A stretch of 46,709 bases of DNA from Candidatus Methylomirabilis sp. (lineage in GTDB: Bacteria; Methylomirabilota; Methylomirabilia; Methylomirabilales; Methylomirabilaceae), in contig NSJM01000016.1 of the NCBI GenBank assembly GCA_002634395.1, positions 1 to 46,709 of the forward strand. The letters run 5' to 3'. The position numbers and the translations under genes are program-made. A model generated the notes under the pieces. That model was not told the origin of the DNA. It searched no databases and saw nothing but the letters and a program-made list of their open reading frames with translations. The stretch's first letter is position 1. Each line of letters opens with the position of its first letter. Shown piece by piece: positions 17,964 to 26,849 of this stretch.

Positions 17964-18425
17964 ATGACTGAGAAGGTCGTAGAGCGGGTCAAGTCGGTCG
18001 CTCTACCACTCTTCACGGAGTTGGGGCTAGAGCTGGTAGATGTTGAGTTCCGTCGAGAAGCAAGTGGATGGATCCTCCGGCTCTACATTGATAAGCATAG
18101 TGGAGTGACCTTGGGGGATTGTCAGCGAGTAAGCGAAGAGTTGAGCGATCTGCTCGACATAGAGGATCTTATCGACCATCCCTATACGCTCGAAGTCTCC
18201 TCTCCGGGTTTGAACCGGCCACTCCGCCTGGAGTCGGACTTTCTTCGCTTCATAGGCCAACGGGCAAGAGTCAGCACCTCACAGGCGGTTTCCGGCCAAC
18301 GACGGTTTCTTGGCGTCCTCAGGGGTTACGAGGAGGAACGGGTGTTGCTGGAGCGGGAGGACGGCACTATTGTCCCCATCCCGTATGCGTTGATTTCGAA
18401 GGCTCGACTGGACCCAATCCTCTAA
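17964..18425 (+). CDS. rimP: Ribosome maturation factor RimP
   Basis: A 153-residue protein needed for 30S subunit maturation. The N-terminal domain has LGLELVDVEFRREASGWILRLYIDK and DCQRVSEELSDLLD; the Sm-like C-terminal domain follows YTLEVSSPGLNRPL. It starts at ATG 17964 after AAGGGGTG at 17949-17956. It heads the nusA-infB cluster in the usual order. Confidence 0.93.
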   Translation: MTEKVVERVKSVALPLFTELGLELVDVEFRREASGWILRLYIDKHSGVTLGDCQRVSEELSDLLDIEDLIDHPYTLEVSSPGLNRPLRLESDFLRFIGQRARVSTSQAVSGQRRFLGVLRGYEEERVLLEREDGTIVPIPYALISKARLDPIL

Positions 18426-18430
18426 AGAGT

Positions 18431-18451
18431 AGGGTGTAGGGGATAGGGTAT
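18431..18451. repeat. Heptamer element 7 (AGGGT class), single arm
   Basis: Three in-phase 7-mers, AGGGTGT, AGGGGAT and AGGGTAT, lie five bases after the rimP stop and 18 before the nusA start. No facing arm of ACCCT units is present, so this copy cannot form the hairpin seen at 30218-30299, whose left arm it resembles. Confidence 0.65.
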
Positions 18452-18469
18452 AGAACTGGACCGAAAAAA

Positions 18470-19771
18470 ATGGCTATTGATTTACTGCAGGTTATAGAAC
18501 AAGTCGGACGCGAGAAAGAGATCGACTCGGCGGTCTTGATCGAGGCTGTCGGCGCGGCGATTCTCTCTGCATCCCGTAAGACTCTTGGCGCCGCCCTTGA
18601 CTTGCGCGTGGAATTTGACCAGAGATCCCGTTGCTTTGCGCTGTACGCGGTACGAAAGGTTGTCGAGAAGGTAGTTAATCCTCATGTTGAGATCTCCATT
18701 GATGAGGCCCAGCGGATCAATCCTGGGGTCCAATCCGGCGAGGAGATGAAATCTGAGGTGAAGACGAAAGAGTTTGGGCGAATCGCTGCACAAACGGCGA
18801 AACAGGTCATCATCCAGCGAGTCAAGGAAGCTGAGCGGGAGAGCGTGTTTCAGGCCTACAAGGCCAGGGTGGGTGAACTGGTGGGTGGTGTCGTGCAGAG
18901 AGTTGCCAAGGGCAACGTCATAATCAATCTCGGGAAGGCTGAGGCGATTCTTCCTCCCAGAGAGCAACTCCCCCGTGAGGATTACAGGGTCGGCGATCGG
19001 GTTCGGGCGTATATTCTGGATGTGAAGAAATTGCCACGGGGATCTCAGATTATCCTTTCACGAACGCACCCTGGTCTCTTGGCTAAGCTGCTTGAAATCG
19101 AGGTTCCTGAGATCTACGAGGGGATCGTGGAGATTAAGGCAGTTGCCAGGGACGCGGGTGAACGCGCCAAGGTCGCTGTGGCATCACGAGACAACAACGT
19201 AGATCCGGTAGGGGCCTGCGTCGGATATCGTGGCAGTCGAGTTCAGGCTATTGTCAGGGAGTTGATGGGTGAGAAGATCGACGTAATCGCCTGGAAGGAC
19301 GATCCGGCAGCCTTTGTCCGGAGTGCGCTCGCCCCAGCCGAGATTGAGAGCGTCGAAGTTGCTCAGGAGACCCATATCCTCCATGTGCTGGTTGCTGACG
19401 GCCAGCTCTCTTTGGCCATTGGGAAACGAGGACAAAACGCTCGTTTGGCGGCCAAGCTGCTGGGATGGAAAGTGGATGTGAAGGGTCGGGGTGAGGTTCA
19501 GAAAGAGTTGGAAGAGCGGATCAAGCCGGAGGGCGAAGCCGCGGCGCCGGCAGTGGAGAGCTCTACTGGTGCTGCTCCGCAGTTGGCGGAGTTGTCTGGT
19601 GTAGGGGAAAAGTTGATCGGTCGCCTGATCGAAGCCGGACTCGACAGTTGCGGGAAACTGGCCGATGCGTCGGAAGAAACCTTGGTCCATGTAGAGGGGA
19701 TTGGCCCTAAGACAGCCCACAAATTGATTGAGGCTGCGAAGGCTGTTCTTGCCTCGAGAGATACGGAATAG
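18470..19771 (+). CDS. nusA: Transcription termination/antitermination factor NusA
   Basis: A 433-residue RNA polymerase-binding factor. In order: N-terminal domain (about 1-130), S1 domain (about 135-200, VGGVVQRVAKGNVIINLGK), two KH domains (GYRGSRVQAIV near 245, IGKRGQNARLAAKLLGW near 320), then a linker and one helix-hairpin-helix domain (about 370-430, LSGVGEKLIGRLIEAGL). E. coli NusA has two C-terminal acidic repeats instead. It starts at ATG 18470. Its stop directly abuts the next gene (TAG then GTG). Confidence 0.94.
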   Translation: MAIDLLQVIEQVGREKEIDSAVLIEAVGAAILSASRKTLGAALDLRVEFDQRSRCFALYAVRKVVEKVVNPHVEISIDEAQRINPGVQSGEEMKSEVKTKEFGRIAAQTAKQVIIQRVKEAERESVFQAYKARVGELVGGVVQRVAKGNVIINLGKAEAILPPREQLPREDYRVGDRVRAYILDVKKLPRGSQIILSRTHPGLLAKLLEIEVPEIYEGIVEIKAVARDAGERAKVAVASRDNNVDPVGACVGYRGSRVQAIVRELMGEKIDVIAWKDDPAAFVRSALAPAEIESVEVAQETHILHVLVADGQLSLAIGKRGQNARLAAKLLGWKVDVKGRGEVQKELEERIKPEGEAAAPAVESSTGAAPQLAELSGVGEKLIGRLIEAGLDSCGKLADASEETLVHVEGIGPKTAHKLIEAAKAVLASRDTE

Positions 19772-20434
19772 GTGATCTCTCCGCCCTTCCGCTCTTGTGT
19801 CGCCTGCCGCACCAGCCGGCCGAAGAGAGAGCTTATTCGCGTACATCTTGTCCCAGGCGGGAGGCTGGGCGTGGATCTGGACGGTGGCTCTGGTCGCGGG
19901 GTATATGTCTGTCCACGTCACGCATGCCTGGAGCTGGCGGTAAGAAGGGGTGAGTTTGCGCGCTGCCTGAAGGTAACGCTCGCACCGATGACCGTAGAGG
20001 CTCTTGAGGCGTTGATCCGAGAACGTATCTTACGCAAGGTTGCCGCGCTTCTTGGGCTTGCGCGTCGGGCCCGTAAGATTACCTCAGGCGCCGAGGCGGT
20101 GGAATCGGCCGTAAAACGCCATTCAGCCCGGTTAATTCTGAGCGCGGCTGACGCGTCGACGAACTCGGTTACGAAGTTGCAGAGTTTGGCCGCAGAGGTC
20201 GGCATCGCATGGATGCAGGCTATGGGTAAGGAGGAGTTGGGGGCCGCTCTTGGGGTGGCCCCTCGAGCGTGCATCGCTGTGATGGATTCACACTTCGCGG
20301 GAGCGGTGATGACTGTACTGAAAAAGATGCCAGTAGAGATGGATGCGAGAGAGGCTGCATGGTTAGGCCGCCGGGTTTGCGGGCAGAGCGGAGCCTCGGA
20401 AGGTCTGGGGGTGATTCGGCGTGGGAATGATTAG
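19772..20434 (+). CDS. YlxR (DUF448)-L7Ae-family fusion protein
   Basis: A 220-residue fusion of two small RNA-binding proteins that are separate genes (ylxR and ylxQ) in Bacillus between nusA and infB. The N-terminal YlxR domain shows [18 protein letters not shown] and [20 protein letters not shown]. From about residue 88 an L7Ae-like domain begins ([32 protein letters not shown]). YlxR has been reported as an RNase P modulator (RnpM) in Bacillus; the role of the fused form is inference. GTG start directly after the nusA stop; overlaps infB by eight bases. Confidence 0.87.
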   Translation: MISPPFRSCVACRTSRPKRELIRVHLVPGGRLGVDLDGGSGRGVYVCPRHACLELAVRRGEFARCLKVTLAPMTVEALEALIRERILRKVAALLGLARRARKITSGAEAVESAVKRHSARLILSAADASTNSVTKLQSLAAEVGIAWMQAMGKEELGAALGVAPRACIAVMDSHFAGAVMTVLKKMPVEMDAREAAWLGRRVCGQSGASEGLGVIRRGND

Positions 20435-22826
20435 GGTCTACGATCTGGCGAAGCTGCTCGGTATGTCGAGTAAAGAGCTCATTGACCGGCTTGAGCAGTC
20501 GGGATTGCAACTTAAAAGTCACAGTAGTAACGTGGATGAGGACCAAGTCAGGTCGCTCTTAACGGCCGCACCGCCCCAGAAGAAAAGTCGACCCAAGTCC
20601 AAACCGTCGGAGACGGCTCCTCCGGTCCACGCCAAGTCCGTGGAGGATCGAGGTCCCAGGGCAGAAAAGGCCGAAGAATCGGCAACAACGACCAAGGCCT
20701 CGACTCGCAAGCCTGTTCAATCCAAGCCCCCAGAGACAAAGGCGCCATCCAAGGCCAGACCAGCAACCGCAGGGACGGGATCCGTTGAAAAATTGAGTTC
20801 GGTTGCGCAGAAGGAATCCCCGGGGTCCAAGGCAGTTTCCGCTCTACAGTCGTCTGAGGGAACAGCGGTTCTTGGGCAGCCGTCCTCTGTACCGATTCAA
20901 TCTCCTCGCGAGGTTCTGGTCGCGCCGGCAGGCTTGAAGGCAGCGCCATCCCAGACCCAGATACCGCCTCCGCCGATCTCCGCCCCAGAGCAGGAGGAAA
21001 AAGGAACGATAATCCCGCCGACGCCTCAACCCCAGGTCCCGATAGAGCAGGTTGAGCGCGAGGCCCCTGTTCCGCCGCGCCCGATAGTCAAGATTGCGGA
21101 GACGATGACCGTAAAGGAACTGGCGGAGCAGATCTCGATAAGCCCCAGCGAGATCATTAAGCAGTTGATCAAGATGGGGATCATGACCACGATTAACCAG
21201 CCGCTCGACGTGGAAGTAGTCAAGAGAGCGGCCGACCGGCTTGGGTTCACGGTAGAAGTAACACCCCTGGAAGAGGCTGGAGCCGAGGCGAAGGAGTCTG
21301 AGGACCCTTTGCTGCTCTTACCCAGGCCTGCGGTGGTCACGATTATGGGGCACGTCGATCACGGTAAAACCTCCCTGCTGGATGCGATCCGACAGACCAA
21401 TGTTATCGCGATGGAGTCCGGCGGGATCACTCAACATATCGGCGCCTATCAAGTCGATCTTCCGGGTGGTAAGATCACGTTCCTGGATACACCTGGCCAC
21501 GAGGCGTTTACCGCTATGCGGGCGCGTGGAGCACAAGCGACCGACATCGTAGTCTTGGTGGTGGCGGCCGATGACGGGGTGATGCCCCAGACGTCAGAGG
21601 CGATCAGCCACGCCAAGGACGCGGGCGTTCCGATCCTGGTTGCAGTGAACAAGATCGATAAGCCCGGCGCCGATCCGAACCGTGTCAAACAACAGTTAGC
21701 AGAGTACGGTCTGGTCCCGGAAGAATGGGGAGGGCAGACGGTCTATGTGGAGGTCTCGGCTAAGAAGCAGGTCGGCATAGAGCATCTCCTCGAGATGCTG
21801 CTTCTGCTGGCCGAGGTTTCCGAACTGAAGGCGAACCCCCACCGGGCGGCGAAGGGTGTTATTATCGAAGCCGAGCTGGATCGCGGTCGAGGGCCGGTCG
21901 CAACGGTATTGGTTCAGCAGGGCACTCTGAAGGTCGGGGATGTGATCGTTGCCGGATTGCATTCTGGTCGGGTGCGGGCTATGAACAATGAGAAGGGAAA
22001 AAGAATCCACATGGCTGGGCCCGCGACCCCGGTGGAGGTGCTGGGTCTTTCGGGTATTCCCATGGCCGGAGATACGTTTGTTGTGGTCTCCGATGAACGA
22101 AAAGGGCGGCAGATCGCGCTCGGTCGGCAGCAAAAACATCGCGAGGAGACGATCGTCTCGAAGCACCGCATCACCCTGGAGGATTTACACCGTCGTATCG
22201 CGGAGGGTGAGGTTAAAGAACTTCGAATAATTATCAAGGGGGACGTTCAGGGTTCCATCGGGCCGTTTCGCGAATCGCTTGGACGGATTGGTACCGGGGC
22301 AGTCAGGTTGAAGGTGATTCACGCATCGGTCGGCGCTATCAACGAAACCGATGTGATGCTGGCGTCAGCTTCGAACGCTATTATTGTAGGATTCCATGTG
22401 CGGCCTGATCCAAAAGTCCAGAAGCTGGCTGAGCAGGAAGGCGTCGACATTCGGCTCTACACTGTGATCTATGATGCCATTAACGAGATCAGACAAGCGA
22501 TGGAGGGTCTGCTGGAGCCCAAGTATATCGAGCGATCGATTGGCCGCGTAGAGGTACGCCAGGTCTTTCAAGTACCCAAGATGGGAGCGATTGCCGGTTC
22601 GTTCGTTGTGGAGGGAAAGGTCTACCGGGACAGTCAGGTCTGTGTAGTTCGGGATGGCAAAGTCGTCCACAAGGGGCGAGTGGGATCGCTTCGCCGCTTT
22701 AAAGAGGATATCCGAGAGGTGCAAAACGGGTTTGAGTGCGGCATCGGCCTCATGAACTTCAACGACATCAAAGTCGGCGATATCCTGGAAATCTTCGAGC
22801 TTGAATCGGTAGCGCAGAAACTCTAA
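20427..22826 (+). CDS. infB: Translation initiation factor IF-2
   Basis: A 799-residue GTPase that brings fMet-tRNA to the ribosome. A first IF2_N subdomain ([21 protein letters not shown]) opens the protein, a long Pro/Lys/Glu/Ser linker follows to about residue 215, then a second IF2_N-like segment ([21 protein letters not shown]). The G domain starts near 305 with [23 protein letters not shown] and NKIDKP, followed by domains II to IV. GTG 20421 is an in-frame alternative two codons upstream. The start overlaps the YlxR-L7Ae gene. Confidence 0.95.
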   Translation: MIRVYDLAKLLGMSSKELIDRLEQSGLQLKSHSSNVDEDQVRSLLTAAPPQKKSRPKSKPSETAPPVHAKSVEDRGPRAEKAEESATTTKASTRKPVQSKPPETKAPSKARPATAGTGSVEKLSSVAQKESPGSKAVSALQSSEGTAVLGQPSSVPIQSPREVLVAPAGLKAAPSQTQIPPPPISAPEQEEKGTIIPPTPQPQVPIEQVEREAPVPPRPIVKIAETMTVKELAEQISISPSEIIKQLIKMGIMTTINQPLDVEVVKRAADRLGFTVEVTPLEEAGAEAKESEDPLLLLPRPAVVTIMGHVDHGKTSLLDAIRQTNVIAMESGGITQHIGAYQVDLPGGKITFLDTPGHEAFTAMRARGAQATDIVVLVVAADDGVMPQTSEAISHAKDAGVPILVAVNKIDKPGADPNRVKQQLAEYGLVPEEWGGQTVYVEVSAKKQVGIEHLLEMLLLLAEVSELKANPHRAAKGVIIEAELDRGRGPVATVLVQQGTLKVGDVIVAGLHSGRVRAMNNEKGKRIHMAGPATPVEVLGLSGIPMAGDTFVVVSDERKGRQIALGRQQKHREETIVSKHRITLEDLHRRIAEGEVKELRIIIKGDVQGSIGPFRESLGRIGTGAVRLKVIHASVGAINETDVMLASASNAIIVGFHVRPDPKVQKLAEQEGVDIRLYTVIYDAINEIRQAMEGLLEPKYIERSIGRVEVRQVFQVPKMGAIAGSFVVEGKVYRDSQVCVVRDGKVVHKGRVGSLRRFKEDIREVQNGFECGIGLMNFNDIKVGDILEIFELESVAQKL

Positions 22827-22830
22827 GAAA

Positions 22831-22892
22831 AGTTCAACGTTCAATGTTCAACGTTGAGGACGATCTGAAACATCGAACTTTGAACGTTGAAC
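22831..22892. repeat. Heptamer hairpin element 8 (GTTCA/GAAC class), compact copy
   Basis: Four 7-mers at 22831-22858 (AGTTCAA, CGTTCAA, TGTTCAA, CGTTGAG) face four at 22865-22892 (CTGAAAC, ATCGAAC, TTTGAAC, GTTGAAC) across only six bases. This is the cleanest hairpin of the family. It starts four bases after infB and ends ten before the DUF503 start. Confidence 0.88.
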
Positions 22893-22902
22893 TGTGTTGG
22901 CT

Positions 22903-23190
22903 ATGACCGTCGGAACGTGCCGCGTTGAGTTGCGCCTAGCCGGCAACAACTCCCTCAAGGGTAAGCGGCGGGTTGTCAAGAGCCTCAAGGATCGTATCCG
23001 GGGCCGCTTCAATGTCTCCATCGCCGAGGTGGATCGTCTTGATGAATGGCAACGCGCCACGCTGGGGATTGCCTGTGTCAGCAACAGTTCTCGACTGGTG
23101 GACGAGACCCTGGCCAAAGTAGTGAACCTCATCGAAACTGACGCCGATGCCCTGGTCCTCGATTATGAGATCGACCTGGTGGCTCATTGA
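22903..23190 (+). CDS. DUF503 family protein (YlxP-like)
   Basis: A 95-residue protein matching the YlxP/DUF503 family: MTVGTCRVELRLAGNNSLKG, VVKSLKDRIRGRFNVSIAEVD, WQRATLGIACVS. Its position between infB and rbfA is conserved in many bacteria and points to a role around translation or ribosome maturation, but no activity is established to my knowledge. GTG 22894 and TTG 22897 are in-frame alternatives; ATG 22903 gives the family N-terminus. A compact heptamer hairpin lies just upstream. Confidence 0.87.
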   Translation: MTVGTCRVELRLAGNNSLKGKRRVVKSLKDRIRGRFNVSIAEVDRLDEWQRATLGIACVSNSSRLVDETLAKVVNLIETDADALVLDYEIDLVAH

Positions 23191-23223
23191 CGCCCTTGGT
23201 CTGTTGGCGCGGGGAGGATGACG

Positions 23224-23586
23224 ATGCAAGGCAGGCGTGCCGACCGCGTAAATACCCTGATACAGGAAGAGATCAGTTGCCTGATCTTGCAGTCAGTAAA
23301 AGATCCCAGGGTCCGTTGTGCCACTGTCACCCGTGTCAGGGTAAGCGAAGATTTACGGCACGCGAGGGTCTATATCGCCTCGATCGGAGGCGAGGAGAAA
23401 CAGCGTCAGGAGGCGCTGATCGGCCTAAAGAGTGCAGCCGGCTTTCTTCGTGGAGAATTGGGACGTCGGTTGTGCTTGCGCTACATCCCGGAACTTCTCT
23501 TCTCGCTTGATGATTCCCTGGAGCAGGATCTGCACATGGCTGAGCTGTTTCGGCAGATCGAAGCTACCGAGACGAAGGAGCAGTGA
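23224..23586 (+). CDS. rbfA: Ribosome-binding factor A
   Basis: A 120-residue KH-fold protein that helps late 16S rRNA processing and 30S maturation. RRADRVNTLIQEEISCLI and VKDPRVRCATVTRVRVSEDLRHARVYI are characteristic, as is LRYIPELLFSLDDSLEQ. ATG 23224 is favoured over ATG 23218 because the Shine-Dalgarno GGGGAGG at 23211-23217 then has normal spacing of six bases. Confidence 0.93.
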   Translation: MQGRRADRVNTLIQEEISCLILQSVKDPRVRCATVTRVRVSEDLRHARVYIASIGGEEKQRQEALIGLKSAAGFLRGELGRRLCLRYIPELLFSLDDSLEQDLHMAELFRQIEATETKEQ

Positions 23587-23588
23587 CG

Positions 23589-24461
23589 ATGGCGAGTCGT
23601 GTCGATTTGCACCTTCATACGAAGGCTTCTGACGGCGCACTTTGGCCGGAAGAGTTGGTGAAGGCCGCCGACCTTATTGGGATCCGCGTCATGGCCGTGA
23701 CCGACCACGACAGCATGGGTGGGATTGCTGAGGCGCAAGAGGCTGCCTCAGGGCTCGCAATCGAGGTGATCCCGGGGATCGAGATAAGCGCGAACCTGGA
23801 CGGCGACGAGATCCATGTGCTGGGCTACATGCTCGATGCGAGCGATCCGTCCCTGCAAGAGGCTCTCCGTCGAATGCGGGAGGATAGGCTCGCTCAAGGC
23901 CACGCGATGGTTGAACGGTTAGGCGCGCTCGGGTATTCGCTCGAGTGGGACCGCGTGATGGCTATTGCAGACGGAGGATCGGTGGGGCGGCCACATATCG
24001 CCAAGGCCCTTGTAGAGCGCGGTGTCGTCGCGTCGGTAGATGAGGCATTCTCACGTTTCCTGAGACGAGGGGGCCCTGGCTACGTTGAGGGACCGAAGCT
24101 CACCCCACAGGAGGCGATCGGTTTGATCAGGGAGGCTCAAGGTGTGCCCGCGCTGGCGCACCCGATTATCGTAGGGGCGAGCGATTACCGCCTGGACCTG
24201 GAGCGACTGCTGCCGATGATGGTAGAGGCCGGTCTCCAAGGGATCGAGGTGTACTACAAGAGGTATACTCTAGAAATTTCAGCGTCCCTGCTTGCCGTCG
24301 CCAGGCACTATCGGCTCGTGCCTACTGGTGGGAGCGATTTTCATGGTGGTGGAGTTGTTGCGGATGCCGAGTTGGGAGGAGTAGAGGTGCCTTGGGAGAC
24401 CGTCGAACGTCTGCGGGCGAGAAAACGAGGATTAACTTCCGCATCGGTCATCTCCGCGTAA
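23589..24461 (+). CDS. PHP-domain metal-dependent phosphoesterase (YciV/RNase AM-like)
   Basis: A 290-residue PHP protein. Metal-binding motifs appear in order: DLHLHTKASDG near the start, VTDHDSM near residue 37, PGIEIS, LAHP, and GSDFHG near the end. This pattern is that of the YciV/TrpH group, whose members hydrolyse 3',5'-nucleoside bisphosphates such as pAp or act as 5'-3' exoribonuclease on short RNA. It sits where many genomes have nrnA (a DHH nanoRNase/pAp phosphatase) between rbfA and truB, so it may replace it; that is inference. GTG 23583, overlapping the rbfA stop, is an alternative start. Confidence 0.88.
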   Translation: MASRVDLHLHTKASDGALWPEELVKAADLIGIRVMAVTDHDSMGGIAEAQEAASGLAIEVIPGIEISANLDGDEIHVLGYMLDASDPSLQEALRRMREDRLAQGHAMVERLGALGYSLEWDRVMAIADGGSVGRPHIAKALVERGVVASVDEAFSRFLRRGGPGYVEGPKLTPQEAIGLIREAQGVPALAHPIIVGASDYRLDLERLLPMMVEAGLQGIEVYYKRYTLEISASLLAVARHYRLVPTGGSDFHGGGVVADAELGGVEVPWETVERLRARKRGLTSASVISA

Positions 24462-24514
24462 CACTCCATGAGGCGCCGTCTCGCTACGGCGCACAAAATG
24501 TAATGCTGACCAAA

Positions 24515-24593
24515 CGATCGGCTTTCAGCGGTCAGCTACCGGTTCTTCTGATATGTCCCCTGCTTTATTCGAGGCTGACGGCTATTGTCTGAG
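24515..24593. repeat. Heptamer hairpin element 9 (TCAGC/GCTGA class)
   Basis: The left arm at 24515-24542 has CGATCGG, CTTTCAG, CGGTCAG and CTACCGG. The right arm at 24573-24593 has GGCTGAC, GGCTATT and GTCTGAG. The last unit runs into the truB ribosome binding site GAGGAA, nine bases before the GTG. The loop is about 30 bases. Confidence 0.65.
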
Positions 24594-24602
24594 GAAACTT
24601 TG

Positions 24603-25553
24603 GTGCGAGCGATGGAACTCAGCGGAGTTTTAAATATCAATAAGCCTGGGGGGATGACCTCTCATGATGTGGTAGACGCAGTACGACGTTTACTGAAGAT
24701 GCGTCGCATCGGGCATACCGGCACACTCGATCCGAGGGCGACCGGTGTTCTGCCGCTCTGCGTCGGACGGGCAACCCGAATCGCGCAATTTCTTACCCGG
24801 GCCGATAAGGAGTACCTGATTACGATGCGGCTGGGTATCACCACTGACACCTTGGATGCTGACGGGAAGGTGTTGTCCCAGATGGATCATATCGCCGTAG
24901 ATCCCGAGGAGGTGCGGGATGTCCTACAGCGCTTTGTTGGAGAGATCCAGCAGATACCGCCTCTTTTCTCCGCGAAGAAGCATCACGGGGAGCGTCTCTA
25001 TCGCTTGGCTCGTCGAGGTGAAACGGTCGAACGGCAGCCGATTGCGGTGCGGATCCATGATCTCACGCTTCTGGAAATTGACTTGCCCTTCGTCCGATTC
25101 AAGGTCAGTTGCTCCAAGGGGACGTACGCCCGCACCCTGTGCGATGACATCGGCAGAGTCCTCGGGTGTGGCGCGCACCTGTATGCGTTAACTCGCGTCC
25201 GATCCGGCCGTTTCCTGGTTGAAGACGCGGTCACGCTGCCGCAGCTTGAGCAGATTGTTGCGGAGGGCCGCATTCGGGACGTGCTGATCCCCATTGGGGA
25301 GGCGCTGGGGCATCTGCCGGTTGTCAGGATTCACCCCGAGTCCTCTCGAGGAGTCATCCAGGGGAGCGGGATGTCGGCCGGCGCACTGCTCAGCTTCCCC
25401 CTGGAGGTGGAGAAGGGTGATCTGGTTCGGGTCCTGGGGTACCGGCGCCAGCTCCTTTCGCTCGCTGAGGCGACAGTTGCCGGCCGGGAGTTCCCAGCAG
25501 TTGACCCGCGCCGGATCGTCCTGAAACCGGTCCGGGTCCTTGCCGGGCAATGA
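24603..25553 (+). CDS. truB: tRNA pseudouridine-55 synthase
   Basis: Makes pseudouridine 55 in the T loop of tRNAs. GVLNINKPGGMTSHDVV and IGHTGTLDPRATGVLPL (with the catalytic Asp) are intact; SCSKGTYARTLCDDIG marks the rest of the active-site cleft. The C-terminus adds a PUA-like segment, giving 316 residues. GTG 24603 is chosen because GAGGAA at 24591-24596 lies six bases upstream; TTG 24585 and ATG 24612 are alternatives. The stop overlaps ribF (ATGA). Confidence 0.93.
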   Translation: MRAMELSGVLNINKPGGMTSHDVVDAVRRLLKMRRIGHTGTLDPRATGVLPLCVGRATRIAQFLTRADKEYLITMRLGITTDTLDADGKVLSQMDHIAVDPEEVRDVLQRFVGEIQQIPPLFSAKKHHGERLYRLARRGETVERQPIAVRIHDLTLLEIDLPFVRFKVSCSKGTYARTLCDDIGRVLGCGAHLYALTRVRSGRFLVEDAVTLPQLEQIVAEGRIRDVLIPIGEALGHLPVVRIHPESSRGVIQGSGMSAGALLSFPLEVEKGDLVRVLGYRRQLLSLAEATVAGREFPAVDPRRIVLKPVRVLAGQ

Positions 25554-26515
25554 TTGTCATCGAGCAGATTGAGGATCTGGAGGATGAGTATTCCTCTCCT
25601 GCGGTAGCAGTTGGGACATTCGATGGAGTGCATCTCGGACATCGTGAGATTCTGGGTCGCGTGGTTCGGCGAGCTCGCCAAGAAGGGGGGACGGCGGTTG
25701 TCTTTACCTTCGCGCGACATCCGTTGGAGGTAGTGAGCCCTTCAGAAGCCCCGTCCCTCATTACCCCACTCTCGATCAAGCGGGATATTATGGCCGCGCT
25801 TGGTGTCGATCTGATGATCGCCGTGAGTTTCACCCCATTTCTGGCCGCCACCCCGCCGCGCGATTTTGTGAAGACCTGCTTAGTCGATCGGCTGCGAGCG
25901 CGGTTTATTTGTATCGGGTATGACTTTGCCTTCGGCAAGGCCAGGACCGGTTCACCGGAGCTGCTCAGAAAGCTTGGAGAGGAGCATCAGTTCGGACTTG
26001 ATGTGGTTCCTGCGATGACAGTGGACGGCCAGGTTGTGAGTTCCACGCTCATTCGCAGCCTGCTGGCAAGAGGGGAGTTACGGCAGGCAGCCTGCTATTT
26101 AGGACGGCCGTACGCGATTCGTGGAATCGTAGAGCGTGGCGCCGAACGAGGCAAAGGACTGGGATACCCGACGGCTAATCTCCAGGCCACGGCTGATCTG
26201 GCGGTTCCTGATGGTGTATATGCCGGGCAGGCATGGCTCTCGCGGGGGTTATACAAGACGCTGATCAATATCGGCAGGGCCCCAACGTTCGGCGGCGAGA
26301 CCCGGCGGGTGGAAGTTCACCTGCTGGAGACTGAAGAGGAGGAGTTGTACGGAGAGACGCTCACGCTCTTCTTCCTCGAACGCCTGCGAGATGAGCGGCG
26401 ATTTGAGAGTCCGTTGTTGCTCCGACAACAGATCGAGCGTGACAAGCGGCAGGCGGATGCGATGTTTGCTGCGTTCCCCCGGTTTTCCCCAGAAGAATGG
26501 ACTTTACTCCCCTGA
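25550..26515 (+). CDS. ribF: Bifunctional riboflavin kinase/FMN adenylyltransferase
   Basis: Makes FMN and then FAD. The N-terminal nucleotidyltransferase domain carries [10 protein letters not shown] near residue 22 and [13 protein letters not shown]. The C-terminal kinase domain starts near residue 185 with [20 protein letters not shown], then PDGVYAG and the FEVHL-like RVEVHLL. Length (321) is typical. It overlaps truB by four bases and lies in the conserved truB-ribF-rpsO-pnp order. Confidence 0.93.
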   Translation: MIVIEQIEDLEDEYSSPAVAVGTFDGVHLGHREILGRVVRRARQEGGTAVVFTFARHPLEVVSPSEAPSLITPLSIKRDIMAALGVDLMIAVSFTPFLAATPPRDFVKTCLVDRLRARFICIGYDFAFGKARTGSPELLRKLGEEHQFGLDVVPAMTVDGQVVSSTLIRSLLARGELRQAACYLGRPYAIRGIVERGAERGKGLGYPTANLQATADLAVPDGVYAGQAWLSRGLYKTLINIGRAPTFGGETRRVEVHLLETEEEELYGETLTLFFLERLRDERRFESPLLLRQQIERDKRQADAMFAAFPRFSPEEWTLLP

Positions 26516-26579
26516 TGGCCTATGCTATCGTACTCGTGGTTTTGAGTATCTATTTGAGAAGAAAGGAGGATACGGCTTC

Positions 26580-26849
26580 GTGGCCAAGGCGTCGACGAAT
26601 AAACAAGAGATCATCGGGCAGTATCGGCTTCATGATAGTGACTCCGGCTCTCCGGATGTCCAAATCGCTCTCCTGACCGGACGAATAGGGTATCTAACCG
26701 AGCACCTGAATAACCACAAGAAAGACCACCACTCCAGACGAGGATTGCTTCGCCTCGTTGCACGTCGCCGGAAGCTCCTGGATTACCTCAGGAGCAAAGA
26801 TGCGAATCGGTATAAGCAGGTTATTGAAAGGTTGGGAATCCGTAAATGA
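26580..26849 (+). CDS. rpsO: Ribosomal protein S15
   Basis: An 89-residue four-helix protein binding 16S rRNA and forming an intersubunit bridge. It reads [20 protein letters not shown], then [21 protein letters not shown] and [23 protein letters not shown] 26580 is chosen because AAAGGAGGA at 26562-26570 is well placed; the same frame is open further upstream but that part overlaps ribF. It is coupled to pnp by an ATGA overlap. Confidence 0.95.
   Translation: MAKASTNKQEIIGQYRLHDSDSGSPDVQIALLTGRIGYLTEHLNNHKKDHHSRRGLLRLVARRRKLLDYLRSKDANRYKQVIERLGIRK

Noticed and set aside
26391-26579. Longer form of the rpsO frame
   Set aside because: The upstream part overlaps the ribF coding end and lacks S15 similarity; a good ribosome binding site supports GTG 26580.
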